Positions 25,498 through 33,303 of a DNA stretch of 64,000 nucleotides are shown piece by piece. Below the pieces are notes generated by a model. The model searched no databases. It worked only from the letters and a program-made list of their open reading frames with translations, and was not told the DNA's origin. This DNA is from Actinospineispora acaciae DSM 45401. Its GTDB lineage: Bacteria; Actinomycetota; Actinomycetes; Mycobacteriales; Pseudonocardiaceae. Made by a program: the position numbers and the translations under genes. The stretch covers positions 434,001-498,000 of the forward strand of contig NZ_JIAI01000005.1 of NCBI RefSeq assembly GCF_000620785.1, read 5' to 3'. Positions within the stretch are counted from its first letter, which is position 1. Every line of letters starts with the position of its first letter.

Positions 25498-26106
25498 TCA
25501 GGTCGGCCGGCGGACGGTCACGAGCGCGCGGACGGCATCGAGCAGGGCCTGCAGCACCCGGTCGTGCGCGACCGGCTCGTGTCCGTCGTCGAGGTCACGC
25601 AGCCAGCCTCGGGTGGTCGCGCCCAGCAGATCGGCCACGGCCTCGGGGTCGCGGCAGTGGATCAGGCCGGCGGCGTCCATCTCGCGCAGCCAGCTGACCG
25701 CGACGTCACGGAACAACGCCTCGACGTCCCGGCCGCGCCGCTGCATGCGCGGCTCGGGAATCCCGCCTCGCTCGGACTGCATGCGACGCAGCAGCGGGTC
25801 GCGAACCCGCTCGCTGTTGAGCCGCCGGACGGCGTCGAAGAACTGGTCGACCGGGTCGGTCTCGGTGCCGCCCAGGACGTGGGCGACCAGGCGTTGCAAA
25901 CGGTCGGCCAGCGCGGCGTCCAGGACGTCGCCCTTGCCCCGTGGAAAGTGTGCGTAGACGGTCCCGAGCGCCACGTTGGCCCGCTCCGCGATCTCCTGCA
26001 CGCTCGTCTTGTGGTAGCCGGCCTGGCCGAACAGCTCCTGCGCGGCCGCCACGATGTCCCGAGGCTTGCCGTCGCCCGTCTCAGCCACGGTTCGGATCTC
26101 TACCAC
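25498..26106 (-). CDS. TetR-family regulator (paralogue 2)
   Basis: 202 residues from the GTG at 26106. The HTH is DIVAAAQELFGQAGYHKTSVQ/EIAERANVALGTVYAHFPRG, and the ligand domain parallels paralogue 1 almost to the end. The open frame extends upstream to 26328, but that part runs into the tRNA-Asp gene and has no TetR character, so a GTG start at 26106 (or 26088) is preferred. It is convergent with paralogue 1, with no intergenic base between the stop codons. Confidence 0.88.
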   Translation of the reverse strand: MVEIRTVAETGDGKPRDIVAAAQELFGQAGYHKTSVQEIAERANVALGTVYAHFPRGKGDVLDAALADRLQRLVAHVLGGTETDPVDQFFDAVRRLNSERVRDPLLRRMQSERGGIPEPRMQRRGRDVEALFRDVAVSWLREMDAAGLIHCRDPEAVADLLGATTRGWLRDLDDGHEPVAHDRVLQALLDAVRALVTVRRPT

Positions 26107-26289
26107 ATCGCCGGCGTGCGGGTGGCCCTCGAAACCGGCCCCGAACGCCTGTTGGTGGCGGTAGGAGGCGGGTGCGGCGTCCGGGGAGGCGGGCGTTGCG
26201 GACACCCGACGCTCGGTCCGGCGCGGGTTAGTGTAGATTTTGTTGTCGAAGCAGGACGTACCTCCTCGGGAGGCGCGGACACATAGCAA

Positions 26290-26363
26290 GGCCCAGTGGC
26301 GCAGTTGGTTAGCGCGTCGCCCTGTCACGGCGAAGGTCGCGGGTTCGAGTCCCGTCTGGGTCG
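26290..26363 (+). tRNA. tRNA-Asp (anticodon GTC)
   Basis: Acceptor GGCCCAG pairs with CTGGGTC (one G-T), anticodon stem TCGCC/GGCGA, loop CTGTCAC with GTC, and T arm GGGTTCGAGTCCC. The discriminator is G. CCA is not encoded. Confidence 0.96.
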
Positions 26364-26401
26364 CTCGGTTCGGTGTTCGGCCGCACGGTCGGACCCACCC
26401 G

Positions 26402-26475
26402 GGCCAGGTAGCTCAGTTGGTACGAGCGACCGCCTGAAAAGCGGTAGGTCGGCGGTTCGACCCCGCCCCTGGCCA
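26402..26475 (+). tRNA. tRNA-Phe (anticodon GAA)
   Basis: Acceptor GGCCAGG/CCTGGCC, anticodon stem ACCGC/GCGGT, loop CTGAAAA with GAA, and T arm GGCGGTTCGACCCCGCC. The discriminator is A and no CCA is encoded. It lies 38 bp after tRNA-Asp and is probably on the same transcript. Confidence 0.96.
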
Positions 26476-26582
26476 CAATCTTTCACCAGCGGATACGGCT
26501 CCGAGTAGATCAACTCGGGCCGTCCTGCCCCGGGTCATAGCCGACGGCGTAGTCAATCTCGCTGACCAGGTACGATCGGCTC

Positions 26583-27317
26583 ATGTCCACCCGCGAGAAG
26601 GGGGCGCCGAAGAAGCGTGGGCATCGGCTGCCGCGCAACTCGTTGAGCCCCGAGCTGATCGTGCGGGCGGCGTTCCGGGTGGCGGATGCCTCGGGGGTCG
26701 ACGGGCTCACCTTCCAGACCCTCGGCGCCGAGCTGAACGCGCATCCGACGGCCATCTACCGCCACTTCCGCAACAAGGACGATCTTTTCCTGGCGCTCAT
26801 CGACGCGCTGCACGCCGAGGCGCTGCGCGACCTACCGGCGCCGACCGAGGACTGGGCCGCGGACCTCATGCGGATCGCCGTGCATACCCACGAGGCGTTC
26901 CTGCGCCATCCCCGGCTCGGCGCGATGGCCGCCGCGCGCACGGCCCGCCGGGAGAACGAGTTCCGGTCGGTGGAGCTGAAGCTGGACTGCATGCGGCGCG
27001 CGGGCCTGACGGACGACGACGCGGCGCATTACTACCGGGTTTTCGCCGATCTCGTACTGGGCTACAGCGCCATGGATGCGAGCCTCGCGGCGTTGCCGAG
27101 CGACATCAGGGAAGCGGACTTCAGGTCCTGGACGGTCGACTACCTGGCGCTGTCCTCGGACGAGTATCCGAACATCGCCGCCGTCGGGCCTCGTTTCGTC
27201 GCGCTCGACGATCCGAGGAACTTTCGCACGGCGGTGCAGGCGATCATCGATGCGGTGCGCGCCAGGGTCGCGTCCTATTCGACGTCGACGCGTCCGGGCT
27301 CGGACGGGCAGGCCTGA
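26583..27317 (+). CDS. TetR-family regulator next to the amino-acid ABC operon
   Basis: 244 residues. After a basic N-terminus (REKGAPKKRGHRLPR) the HTH reads LIVRAAFRVADASGVDGLTFQTLG/AELNAHPTAIYRHFRNKDDLF. The C-terminal domain is of the TetR_C type with long helices. It stands 123 bp upstream of the solute-binding-protein gene and reads in the same direction, so it is the likely regulator of the transport operon. An inverted repeat lies on the putative promoter between them. Confidence 0.88.
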   Translation: MSTREKGAPKKRGHRLPRNSLSPELIVRAAFRVADASGVDGLTFQTLGAELNAHPTAIYRHFRNKDDLFLALIDALHAEALRDLPAPTEDWAADLMRIAVHTHEAFLRHPRLGAMAAARTARRENEFRSVELKLDCMRRAGLTDDDAAHYYRVFADLVLGYSAMDASLAALPSDIREADFRSWTVDYLALSSDEYPNIAAVGPRFVALDDPRNFRTAVQAIIDAVRARVASYSTSTRPGSDGQA

Positions 27318-27330
27318 GTCGGCGGAGGCC

Positions 27331-27372
27331 TTGACAGCCGGGGGCCGGCGTGGGTTGATTGCGTGAGTCAAC
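27331..27372 (+). promoter_or_regulatory. Possible promoter and operator of the ABC operon
   Basis: TTGACA at 27331-27336 is a consensus -35 box. Seventeen bases later GTTGAT (27354-27359) could serve as a weak -10. The same segment starts an inverted repeat GTTGA (27354-27358)/TCAAC (27368-27372), where a repressor such as the adjacent TetR would block polymerase. Confidence 0.4.
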
Positions 27373-27440
27373 GGCGTCGACTATCTCACTGACTTCTCAC
27401 CGGGGTACTCCATCGATCAACTTCTCCGAGGACACCGATC

Positions 27441-28301
27441 ATGCGCGTGCCATCCACGATTCGTCACCCCGGCCGGCTCGTCGCGGCCGTGCTCGGTTGT
27501 GTGGTCCTCGCCGGCTGCGGGAGCTCGCGGCCGGCCGAGCAGGTTCCGACCGGGCCGCCCAAGGTGCCCTCGGACGCCCTCATCTCCGCTCATGAGATCA
27601 AGTTCTGCTCGGACATCAGCGCGCCGCCGCTGACGTTCTACGACGCGACCCAGACGCCGACCGGCGCGGAGATCGACCTCGGTAGCGCGCTGGCGCAGGA
27701 GCTCAACCTCAAGCCGGTCTGGTCCAACACCTCGTTCGCCGGGATCATTCCCGCGCTCCAGGGTAGGCAGTGCGACGCGATTCTGTCCCAGCTCTACATC
27801 AAGCCCGAGCGGGAAAGGGTCGTCGACTTCGTGCCGTACATGTACGCCTCGAACACGCTGATGGTGAAGGTTGGCAATGACGCCGGGTTGACCGGGCTCG
27901 ACTCGTTGTGCGGGCGGAAGGTCGCGAGCCAGACCGGGACGACCGTGTCGGTGTTCCTGCAGGACGCGACGGCGAAATGTGGCCAGTCCGGGCGGCCGCC
28001 CATCGACATCCGACAGTTCAACAAGGACAGCGAGGCGCTGCAGCAGTTGAGCCTCGGGCTGGTCGACGCGTACGGCACCACGCTGGAAACCGCGTCGTAC
28101 GCGATGAGCCGGCAGCCCGGCGTTTACCACACCGCTGGAGAGCCATTCAACCGGATCCGGGTGGGAATGGCCACGCTCAAGTCCAACCAGGCGCTGCGCA
28201 ATGCGCTCGCGTCCGCGCTCGGCGCCGTCCAGAAGAACGGCAAGTACGCCCAGATCCTCGAACGTTGGAACCTCTCCGGAGACAGTATCGGGGCACAATA
28301 G
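27441..28301 (+). CDS. Polar amino-acid ABC transporter, solute-binding lipoprotein
   Basis: 286 residues. The signal peptide ends in the lipobox VLAGC (Cys26), so the protein is membrane-anchored outside the cell. The rest is a family 3 periplasmic-type binding protein (SBP_bac_3): KFCSDISAPPLTFYD, GAEIDLGSALAQELNL, QCDAILSQLYIKPERE and LCGRKVASQTGTTVSVF. It captures an amino acid or related small polar molecule for the permease and ATPase encoded directly downstream. GAGGA precedes the ATG by 8 bases. Confidence 0.93.
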   Translation: MRVPSTIRHPGRLVAAVLGCVVLAGCGSSRPAEQVPTGPPKVPSDALISAHEIKFCSDISAPPLTFYDATQTPTGAEIDLGSALAQELNLKPVWSNTSFAGIIPALQGRQCDAILSQLYIKPERERVVDFVPYMYASNTLMVKVGNDAGLTGLDSLCGRKVASQTGTTVSVFLQDATAKCGQSGRPPIDIRQFNKDSEALQQLSLGLVDAYGTTLETASYAMSRQPGVYHTAGEPFNRIRVGMATLKSNQALRNALASALGAVQKNGKYAQILERWNLSGDSIGAQ

Positions 28302-28311
28302 GAGACGGACG

Positions 28312-29130
28312 ATGAGTCTTCATTACGCCGTCCCGAGCGACGTCTCCTTCGACCTCACGTTCTTCATCGACTCGTTGGCCCATCCGTCACAGGTGTTCCT
28401 GCAGGGACTGTGGCGGACGATCTACATCTCGGTCATCGCCCAGGCGCTGGGGGTGGCGCTCGGTTTCGTCATCGCGTTCGCCCGGCGCAGTCGTTTCCGG
28501 GCGCTGCGAGGCGCCGGCGGGACCTATGTCTGGCTGGTGCGGGGAACGCCGCTGCTGGTGCAGCTCGTGCTGGTGTTCAACGGCCTGGCCGCCACGAACA
28601 TCTACCGGTTCACCGACGTCTCGATCGGGCAGTGGACGATCCTCGGCGTCGTCCAGGCCGCGATCCTCACGCTCGCCGCCAACGAGGCCGCGTACATGGC
28701 CGAGATCATCCGGTCCGCGCTGGACGCGATCGACTCCGGCCAGACCGAGGCGGCGAAGGCGCTCGGCATGACCCCGTACCTGACCATGCGGATAGTGTTG
28801 CTGCCGCAGGCGATCCGGATCATCGTGCCGCCGTTGGGTAACGAGTTCAACCTGATGATGAAATCGACCTCGCTGCTGTCCGTGATCGGGCTGCAGGAAA
28901 TGTTCCTCACCGCCCAGTCCATAAACTCGGCGACCTTCAAGACGTTCGAGATATTCCTGGTGGCCGCCGCGTACTATTTGTTGCTCACCACCGTCTGGTC
29001 GTTCGTGCAACGGTGGATCGAGCGCGAGGTCGGCACGCCGCTCGGGCCGCGCCCGTCGCTGCGGGACCGTTTTGTCGGAAACGGGCTGCGCCGTTCGCCC
29101 CGGCAGCTCGTGGGCGGAGGTTCGCACTGA
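28312..29130 (+). CDS. Polar amino-acid ABC transporter, permease
   Basis: 272 residues with about five transmembrane segments of the HisMQ/GlnP type. The EAA loop that contacts the ATPase reads EAAKALGMTPYLTMRIVLLPQAIRI. The N-terminal LWRTIYISVIAQALGVALGF and the VWLVRGTPLLVQLVLVFNGL block are typical. AGGAG at 28300 supports the ATG at 28312. The TGA overlaps the ATG of the ATPase gene by one base, so expression is coupled. Confidence 0.93.
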   Translation: MSLHYAVPSDVSFDLTFFIDSLAHPSQVFLQGLWRTIYISVIAQALGVALGFVIAFARRSRFRALRGAGGTYVWLVRGTPLLVQLVLVFNGLAATNIYRFTDVSIGQWTILGVVQAAILTLAANEAAYMAEIIRSALDAIDSGQTEAAKALGMTPYLTMRIVLLPQAIRIIVPPLGNEFNLMMKSTSLLSVIGLQEMFLTAQSINSATFKTFEIFLVAAAYYLLLTTVWSFVQRWIEREVGTPLGPRPSLRDRFVGNGLRRSPRQLVGGGSH

Positions 29131-29909
29131 TGGTCGCCCCCACTCGTCCGGAGCTGGTGCTTTCCGCCCGCGATGTGGTCAAGTCGTTCGGGTCGACACG
29201 CGTGCTCGACGGCGTCAGCCTGGACGTCCGCCGCGGCGAGGCGGTGGTCATCATCGGGCCTTCGGGTTCGGGCAAGACGACGTTCCTGCGCTGCGTCAAC
29301 CACCTGGAGCCCATCGACGGCGGCCACATTCACGTCAACGGCCACCCGGTCGGATACCGAGAGGGCGCGAACGGTCCAGTCGAACGCACGCCACGGGCCA
29401 TCGCGAAAAGCCGGCGCAGCATCGGGTTCGTATTCCAGAAGTTCAACCTGTTCCCGCATCTCACGGCGCTGGACAATGTCTCGGCGGCCCCGATCAGGGT
29501 TCTCGGAGTACCGAAACAGCAGGCCCGGGACGAGGCGCGGGCATTGCTGGACCGGGTAGGCCTGGCGAGCAAGGAGGCGGCGTATCCGGGCGCGCTGTCC
29601 GGCGGACAACAACAGCGGGTCGCCATCGCGCGGGCGCTGGCGATGAAACCGGCGCTGATGTTGTTCGACGAGCCGACCAGCGCGCTCGACCCGGAAATGG
29701 TCGGCGAGGTCATCGCGGTGATGAAGGAGCTCGCCGCCGACGGGATGACCATGCTCGTGGTGTCGCACGAGATGGGGTTCGCGCGGTCGGCGGCGGACCG
29801 GATGGTGATGTTCGACGAGGGCGCCATCGTCGAGCAGGGCACCCCGGCGGAGCTGATCGACAGCCCGAGCACGCAACGGACCAGGTCCTTCCTGTCCAGG
29901 CTGGCCTAG
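29130..29909 (+). CDS. Polar amino-acid ABC transporter, ATPase
   Basis: 259 residues. Walker A GPSGSGKTT, Q-loop FVFQKFNLFPHLT, signature LSGGQQQR, Walker B LMLFDEPTSALDPE and H-loop VVSHEMGF are all intact. It belongs to the GlnQ/HisP group and powers import together with the preceding permease and binding protein. An insertion between the first strand and the Q-loop (HPVGYREGANGPVERTPRAI) is common in this subgroup. It is the last gene of the operon. Confidence 0.95.
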   Translation: MVAPTRPELVLSARDVVKSFGSTRVLDGVSLDVRRGEAVVIIGPSGSGKTTFLRCVNHLEPIDGGHIHVNGHPVGYREGANGPVERTPRAIAKSRRSIGFVFQKFNLFPHLTALDNVSAAPIRVLGVPKQQARDEARALLDRVGLASKEAAYPGALSGGQQQRVAIARALAMKPALMLFDEPTSALDPEMVGEVIAVMKELAADGMTMLVVSHEMGFARSAADRMVMFDEGAIVEQGTPAELIDSPSTQRTRSFLSRLA

Positions 29910-29942
29910 TGTGGCGGGTACCTGCCGGGAGGGGGTGCCGGG

Positions 29943-30320
29943 TTGGCCGAGGCGGCCTGGGACGAAGACCTGTGCACGATGCTGGACGTGCTGGACCGGA
30001 TCAGCGGCAAATGGGCGGTCAGCATCCTGCTGCGGACCAGCTCGGGTCCGGTGCGGTTCACCGAGCTGGAGCGCTCGCTGCGCGGGATCAGCCGGCGGAT
30101 GCTCACGCTGAACCTGCGCAACCTGGAGCGCGACGGGCTGATCGTGCGGACGGTGTATCCGACGGTGCCGCCCAAGGTGGAGTACACCGCCACCGAGATG
30201 GCCCGCGAGCTGTACGGGTCGCTGGCCGGGCTGACCTCGTGGGCGGTGCGGCACCGGGACACGGTCGCGGCCGCGCGCGAGGCCTACGACCAGCGCCGTC
30301 ACATCGATGTTCCCCCGTGA
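29943..30320 (+). CDS. HxlR-family regulator
   Basis: 125 residues from a TTG at 29943. The winged-helix pattern is LDRISGKWAVSILLRTSSG, FTELERSLRGISRRMLTLNLRNLERDGLI, VRTVYPTVPPKVEYTAT. HxlR proteins bind DNA as dimers and often control nearby redox genes. The next gene, 51 bp downstream, encodes an FMN/F420-type oxidoreductase, its likely target or partner. It follows the ABC ATPase by 33 bp but is probably a separate unit. Confidence 0.9.
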   Translation: MAEAAWDEDLCTMLDVLDRISGKWAVSILLRTSSGPVRFTELERSLRGISRRMLTLNLRNLERDGLIVRTVYPTVPPKVEYTATEMARELYGSLAGLTSWAVRHRDTVAAAREAYDQRRHIDVPP

Positions 30321-30371
30321 CAGCGATGTGCCCTCTTCCGCTTCGTCGCCGGACCGGCCGATGATCGCGGC

Positions 30372-30779
30372 ATGACCGTGTCTTTGACGGCGGCGGCCCG
30401 CGAGCTGGTGGACGGCACGAACTTCGCCACCATCGCGACGCTGAACGCCGACGGAAGCCCGCACAACTCGGTGGTCTGGGTCGCGCGCGACGGCGACGCC
30501 GTGCTGTTCACCACCACGAAGGCCCGGCGCAAGGCGCGCAACCTGGCCGGTGACCCCCGGGTGAGCCTGTCCATCTACGCCGTGGACAACCCCTACAGCT
30601 ACGTCGAGATCCGGGGCGTCGCGGAGGTCACCGAGGACGAGGACCTGTCGTTCCAGCGGGCGGTCTCGCACAAGTACACCGGCCAGGACCCGCCACCTGA
30701 GCCCGCCGACACCGTGCGCCTGACCGTCCGGATCACGCCGACGAAGGTCGTCGAGTTCGTGGCGGCGCCGCCCGGGTGA
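30372..30779 (+). CDS. Pyridoxamine-5'-phosphate-oxidase-fold (PPOX) F420/FMN oxidoreductase
   Basis: 135 residues with a split-barrel flavin fold: FATIATLNADGSPHNSVVWVARDGDAVLF, KARNLAGDPRVSLSIY, YVEIRGVAEVTED. This matches the PPOX-class F420-dependent enzymes common in actinobacteria, which reduce small substrates or bind haem degradation products. The cofactor (F420 or FMN) cannot be told from the sequence by eye. It is probably controlled by the HxlR gene before it. Confidence 0.87.
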   Translation: MTVSLTAAARELVDGTNFATIATLNADGSPHNSVVWVARDGDAVLFTTTKARRKARNLAGDPRVSLSIYAVDNPYSYVEIRGVAEVTEDEDLSFQRAVSHKYTGQDPPPEPADTVRLTVRITPTKVVEFVAAPPG

Positions 30780-30783
30780 CGGC

Positions 30784-31365
30784 TCACCCGAGCGTGCGCC
30801 GGGCGAGCTGGCCGAGCGCGGCGGTGATCCGCTCCGGGCTCAGGCCGGCCCGCTCGCGCTGGTACTGGTAGACCTCGGCGGCCAGCGGCGCGAGCAGCAG
30901 GTCGACCAGCGCGTCCGGGTCGTCGGCTTTTCCCGCCACGAGTGACCGCACGTGCGCCCGCCAGAAGCCGTACGAGCCGACCGACAGCCGCGCCGCGCCC
31001 GCGTCCGCGCCCAGCACCAGCGGCAGGTGCGCCTCCAGCAGCTCGACCATGGCGGCGTAGAACGCGGCCAGCCGCTCGGCCGCCGGCGCCCCGGGGCCGA
31101 GCGGCGGGGCACCGCTCATCAGCCGTTCCTGCAGCGCCCGCTCGTACTCGTCCAGCAGCGCCTCGGCGATCGAGCCGACGTCCGGGTAGCGGCGGTACAG
31201 GGTGGCCCGGCCCACCCCGGCCGCCCTGGCCACGTCGTCCATGGTGACCGTCCGAGGGTCGCGCGCCCGGAACAGCCCGGCGGCCGCCGCGAGCACCTTG
31301 GCCCGGTTGCGCGCGGCGTCGGCCCGCTCGGTGGTCGGCTGGGTCACCGGGACGATCGTAGACAC
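30784..31365 (-). CDS. TetR-family regulator of the azoR-SMR operon
   Basis: 193 residues. HTH: KVLAAAAGLFRARDPRTVTMDDVARAAGVGRATLYRRYPD. It is the last gene of a three-gene operon (azoR, SMR transporter, tetR), four bases after the SMR stop codon. Two identical palindromic sites (GGACANNNTGTCC) lie just before azoR and are the likely operators, which would make the operon self-repressed and inducible by a toxic compound. Confidence 0.88.
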   Translation of the reverse strand: MSTIVPVTQPTTERADAARNRAKVLAAAAGLFRARDPRTVTMDDVARAAGVGRATLYRRYPDVGSIAEALLDEYERALQERLMSGAPPLGPGAPAAERLAAFYAAMVELLEAHLPLVLGADAGAARLSVGSYGFWRAHVRSLVAGKADDPDALVDLLLAPLAAEVYQYQRERAGLSPERITAALGQLARRTLG

Positions 31366-31369
31366 GGCA

Positions 31370-31699
31370 CTAGGCCGTCTCGGTCGTCGCGTGCGCCAGC
31401 ACCACCCCGGTGATGATCAGGAGCACGGCGGCCAGCCTGGTCGCGGTGAGCTTGTCGTGGTGCACCGCCAGGCCGAGCAGCACCGCGCCGGCCGCGCCCA
31501 TGCCGGTGAAGACCACGTACGCGGTGCTGATCGGGACGTCGCGGGCGGCCAGCGACAGCAGGTAGATCACGCCAAGGCACAGCGCCACGCACAGCACGCT
31601 CGGCCAGAACCGGGTGAGGCCCTCGGTCGGCGGGATGCTCTGCGCCCAGGCGATCTCGACCACGCCGGCGGCCAGCAGGTACAGCCAGCCGGCGGTCAT
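31370..31699 (-). CDS. SMR-family multidrug efflux protein
   Basis: 109 residues with four transmembrane helices. The conserved Glu in helix 1 (AAGVVEIAWAQSI) and the ISTAYVVFTGMGAAGAVLLG segment mark the small multidrug resistance family, nearer to SugE/Gdx than to EmrE. It works as a dimer exchanging protons for cations such as guanidinium or quaternary amines. Its ATG overlaps the azoR stop (ATGA). Another SMR gene lies at 63267-63593. Confidence 0.9.
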   Translation of the reverse strand: MTAGWLYLLAAGVVEIAWAQSIPPTEGLTRFWPSVLCVALCLGVIYLLSLAARDVPISTAYVVFTGMGAAGAVLLGLAVHHDKLTATRLAAVLLIITGVVLAHATTETA

Positions 31700-32367
31700 C
31701 TCGCGGCCTCCGTCACCGTTTCCGCTTCCGCGCTGAGCCGGTCGACCTCGGCGATCGCGTCGGCGTGCGAGCGGGCGTGCGCGTCGGCCAGGTGCGACAG
31801 GGTCGGGTCGACGACGGTGTTGGTCAGCTCGGCGGCCACGAACGCCGCGTCGGTGACGCCGAAGTGGCCGGCGAAGAAGTGCCGCAGGTAGCGCTCCTGG
31901 TGCTCGACCTCGGCCCTCGGGGTACCCGGCAGGTACGACCCGCCGCGCGCGGCGATGACCACGAACCGGGTGCCGGCCAGCGACATCCTGGGGAAGGTCA
32001 CCTGGTCGATCCACGCCTTGAGCGAGGCCGGGATGCTGAAGTTGTACATCGGCATCGTGATCAGGACGGTGTCGGCGGCGAGCAGCTCGTCGAGCAGCGG
32101 GCTGACGATCGCCCAGGCCGCGCGCTGCGTATCGGTACGCAGAGCCGACGGGTAGCGGGCCGGATCGGTGATGCCGGCGCGCAGCAGCTCGTCGCAGATC
32201 TCGGTCCAGGCCTCGGTGATGAACGGCACCGGGTCGGCGGCGAGGTCGCGGTGGGTGTACTCGGCGCCCGGGTGGGCGGCGCGCCAATTGCGGGCGAACC
32301 GGGCGCCCAGCTCGCGGGAGAACGAGCGTCGGCGGGCGCTGGCGTCTAGGTGGAGCAGGTGCTGCAT
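31696..32367 (-). CDS. FMN-dependent NADH-azoreductase (AzoR-like)
   Basis: 223 residues of the flavodoxin-like AzoR/NQO family. The N-terminal phosphate-binding strand is HLLHLDASARRRSFSREL, and the FMN loop is ITMPMYNFSIPASLKAWIDQV. The RGGSYLPGT segment is typical. It reduces quinones or azo compounds with NADH, protecting the cell. GGAGGA lies upstream of the ATG at 32367. It is the first gene of the azoR-SMR-tetR operon and faces two likely operators. Confidence 0.9.
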   Translation of the reverse strand: MQHLLHLDASARRRSFSRELGARFARNWRAAHPGAEYTHRDLAADPVPFITEAWTEICDELLRAGITDPARYPSALRTDTQRAAWAIVSPLLDELLAADTVLITMPMYNFSIPASLKAWIDQVTFPRMSLAGTRFVVIAARGGSYLPGTPRAEVEHQERYLRHFFAGHFGVTDAAFVAAELTNTVVDPTLSHLADAHARSHADAIAEVDRLSAEAETVTEAAR

Positions 32368-32397
32368 CGGGGGTCCTCCGTTGTTGAGCGGTGTAAG

Positions 32398-32442
32398 CGG
32401 ACATCGTGTCCGTTACTGCCTGGTCAACTGGACAGAGTGTCC
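32398..32442. promoter_or_regulatory. Twin TetR-type operators
   Basis: Two copies of GGACA-N3-TGTCC: one at 32399-32411 (flanking C/G make CGGACA-TCG-TGTCCG) and one at 32430-32442. Their centres are 31 bp apart, about three helical turns, so two repressor dimers would lie on one face of the DNA. They sit between azoR and the divergent 2OG oxygenase gene and are likely targets of the TetR at 30784-31365. Confidence 0.65.
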
Positions 32443-32533
32443 GGTTATTCCGGAGGTGCAACCCGCCGGCGGTGTGCGGTGTTCGGCAGGGTGGGGTAGG
32501 GAACCCCATGCGCCTGGAGGAGAGGAGCAGCCG

Positions 32534-33271
32534 ATGACCGCTTCGGTCGACGCCCGGGGCGTTGCGCACGCCGAGCTGCCGGGGCTTGCCGGGTTCGACT
32601 GGCCGGCGTTGGGCGCCGAGCTGGACGCCAACGGGGTGGCCGTCACGCCGCCGCTGCTGTCGCCGGAGCAGTGCGCCGACGTGATCGAGATGTTCGACGT
32701 CGACGAGCTGTTCCGGAGCACCATCGTGATGGCCCGGCACGCGTTCGGCGAGGGCAGCTACCGGTACTTCGCCAACCCGCTGCCGCCGCTGGTGCTCGAG
32801 CTGCGGGAACGGTTGTACCCGCCGCTGGCGCGGATCGCGAACCTGTGGGCGTCGCGGCTGGGCGAGCCCGGCTACCCCGAGCGGCTGGACGAGCTGCACG
32901 CCCGCTGCGCCGAGCTGGGCCAGCACCGGCCGACGCCGTTGGTGCTGCGCTACGGCCCCGGCGGCTACAACTGCCTGCACCAGGACCTGTACGGCGAGCT
33001 GGCGTTCCCGCTGCAGTTCCTGATCATGCTGAACACGCCCGACCAGGACTTCACCGGCGGCGAGAGCGTGTTCGTCGAGCAGCGGCCGCGCCAGCAGTCC
33101 CGCCCGATCGTGGTCCGCCCCGGGCTGGGGCAGGCGGTGATCTTCCCGGTCCGGCACCGCCCGGTCCCCGGCGCCCGTGGCTACCGCCGCGTCGCCCTAC
33201 GCCACGGCGTCAGCGCCGTCCACTCCGGCCACCGCAACGTCCTCGGCATCATCTTCCACAACGCCCGCTGA
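32534..33271 (+). CDS. 2OG-Fe(II) oxygenase (prolyl-hydroxylase-like)
   Basis: 245 residues. The metal-binding HxD is in NCLHQDLYGELAFPLQF (near residue 148), and the distal His/Arg pair is in RRVALRHGVSAVHSGHRN, in a double-stranded beta-helix. FTGGESVFVEQRPR is also family-typical. It uses oxygen and 2-oxoglutarate to hydroxylate an unknown substrate. GGAGGAGAGGAG upstream fixes the ATG at 32534. It is divergent from azoR across the operator region, so it may be co-regulated. Confidence 0.87.
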   Translation: MTASVDARGVAHAELPGLAGFDWPALGAELDANGVAVTPPLLSPEQCADVIEMFDVDELFRSTIVMARHAFGEGSYRYFANPLPPLVLELRERLYPPLARIANLWASRLGEPGYPERLDELHARCAELGQHRPTPLVLRYGPGGYNCLHQDLYGELAFPLQFLIMLNTPDQDFTGGESVFVEQRPRQQSRPIVVRPGLGQAVIFPVRHRPVPGARGYRRVALRHGVSAVHSGHRNVLGIIFHNAR

Positions 33272-33303
33272 CGCCTGTGGCGCCCGCGCGGGAGAATGCG
33301 CGG

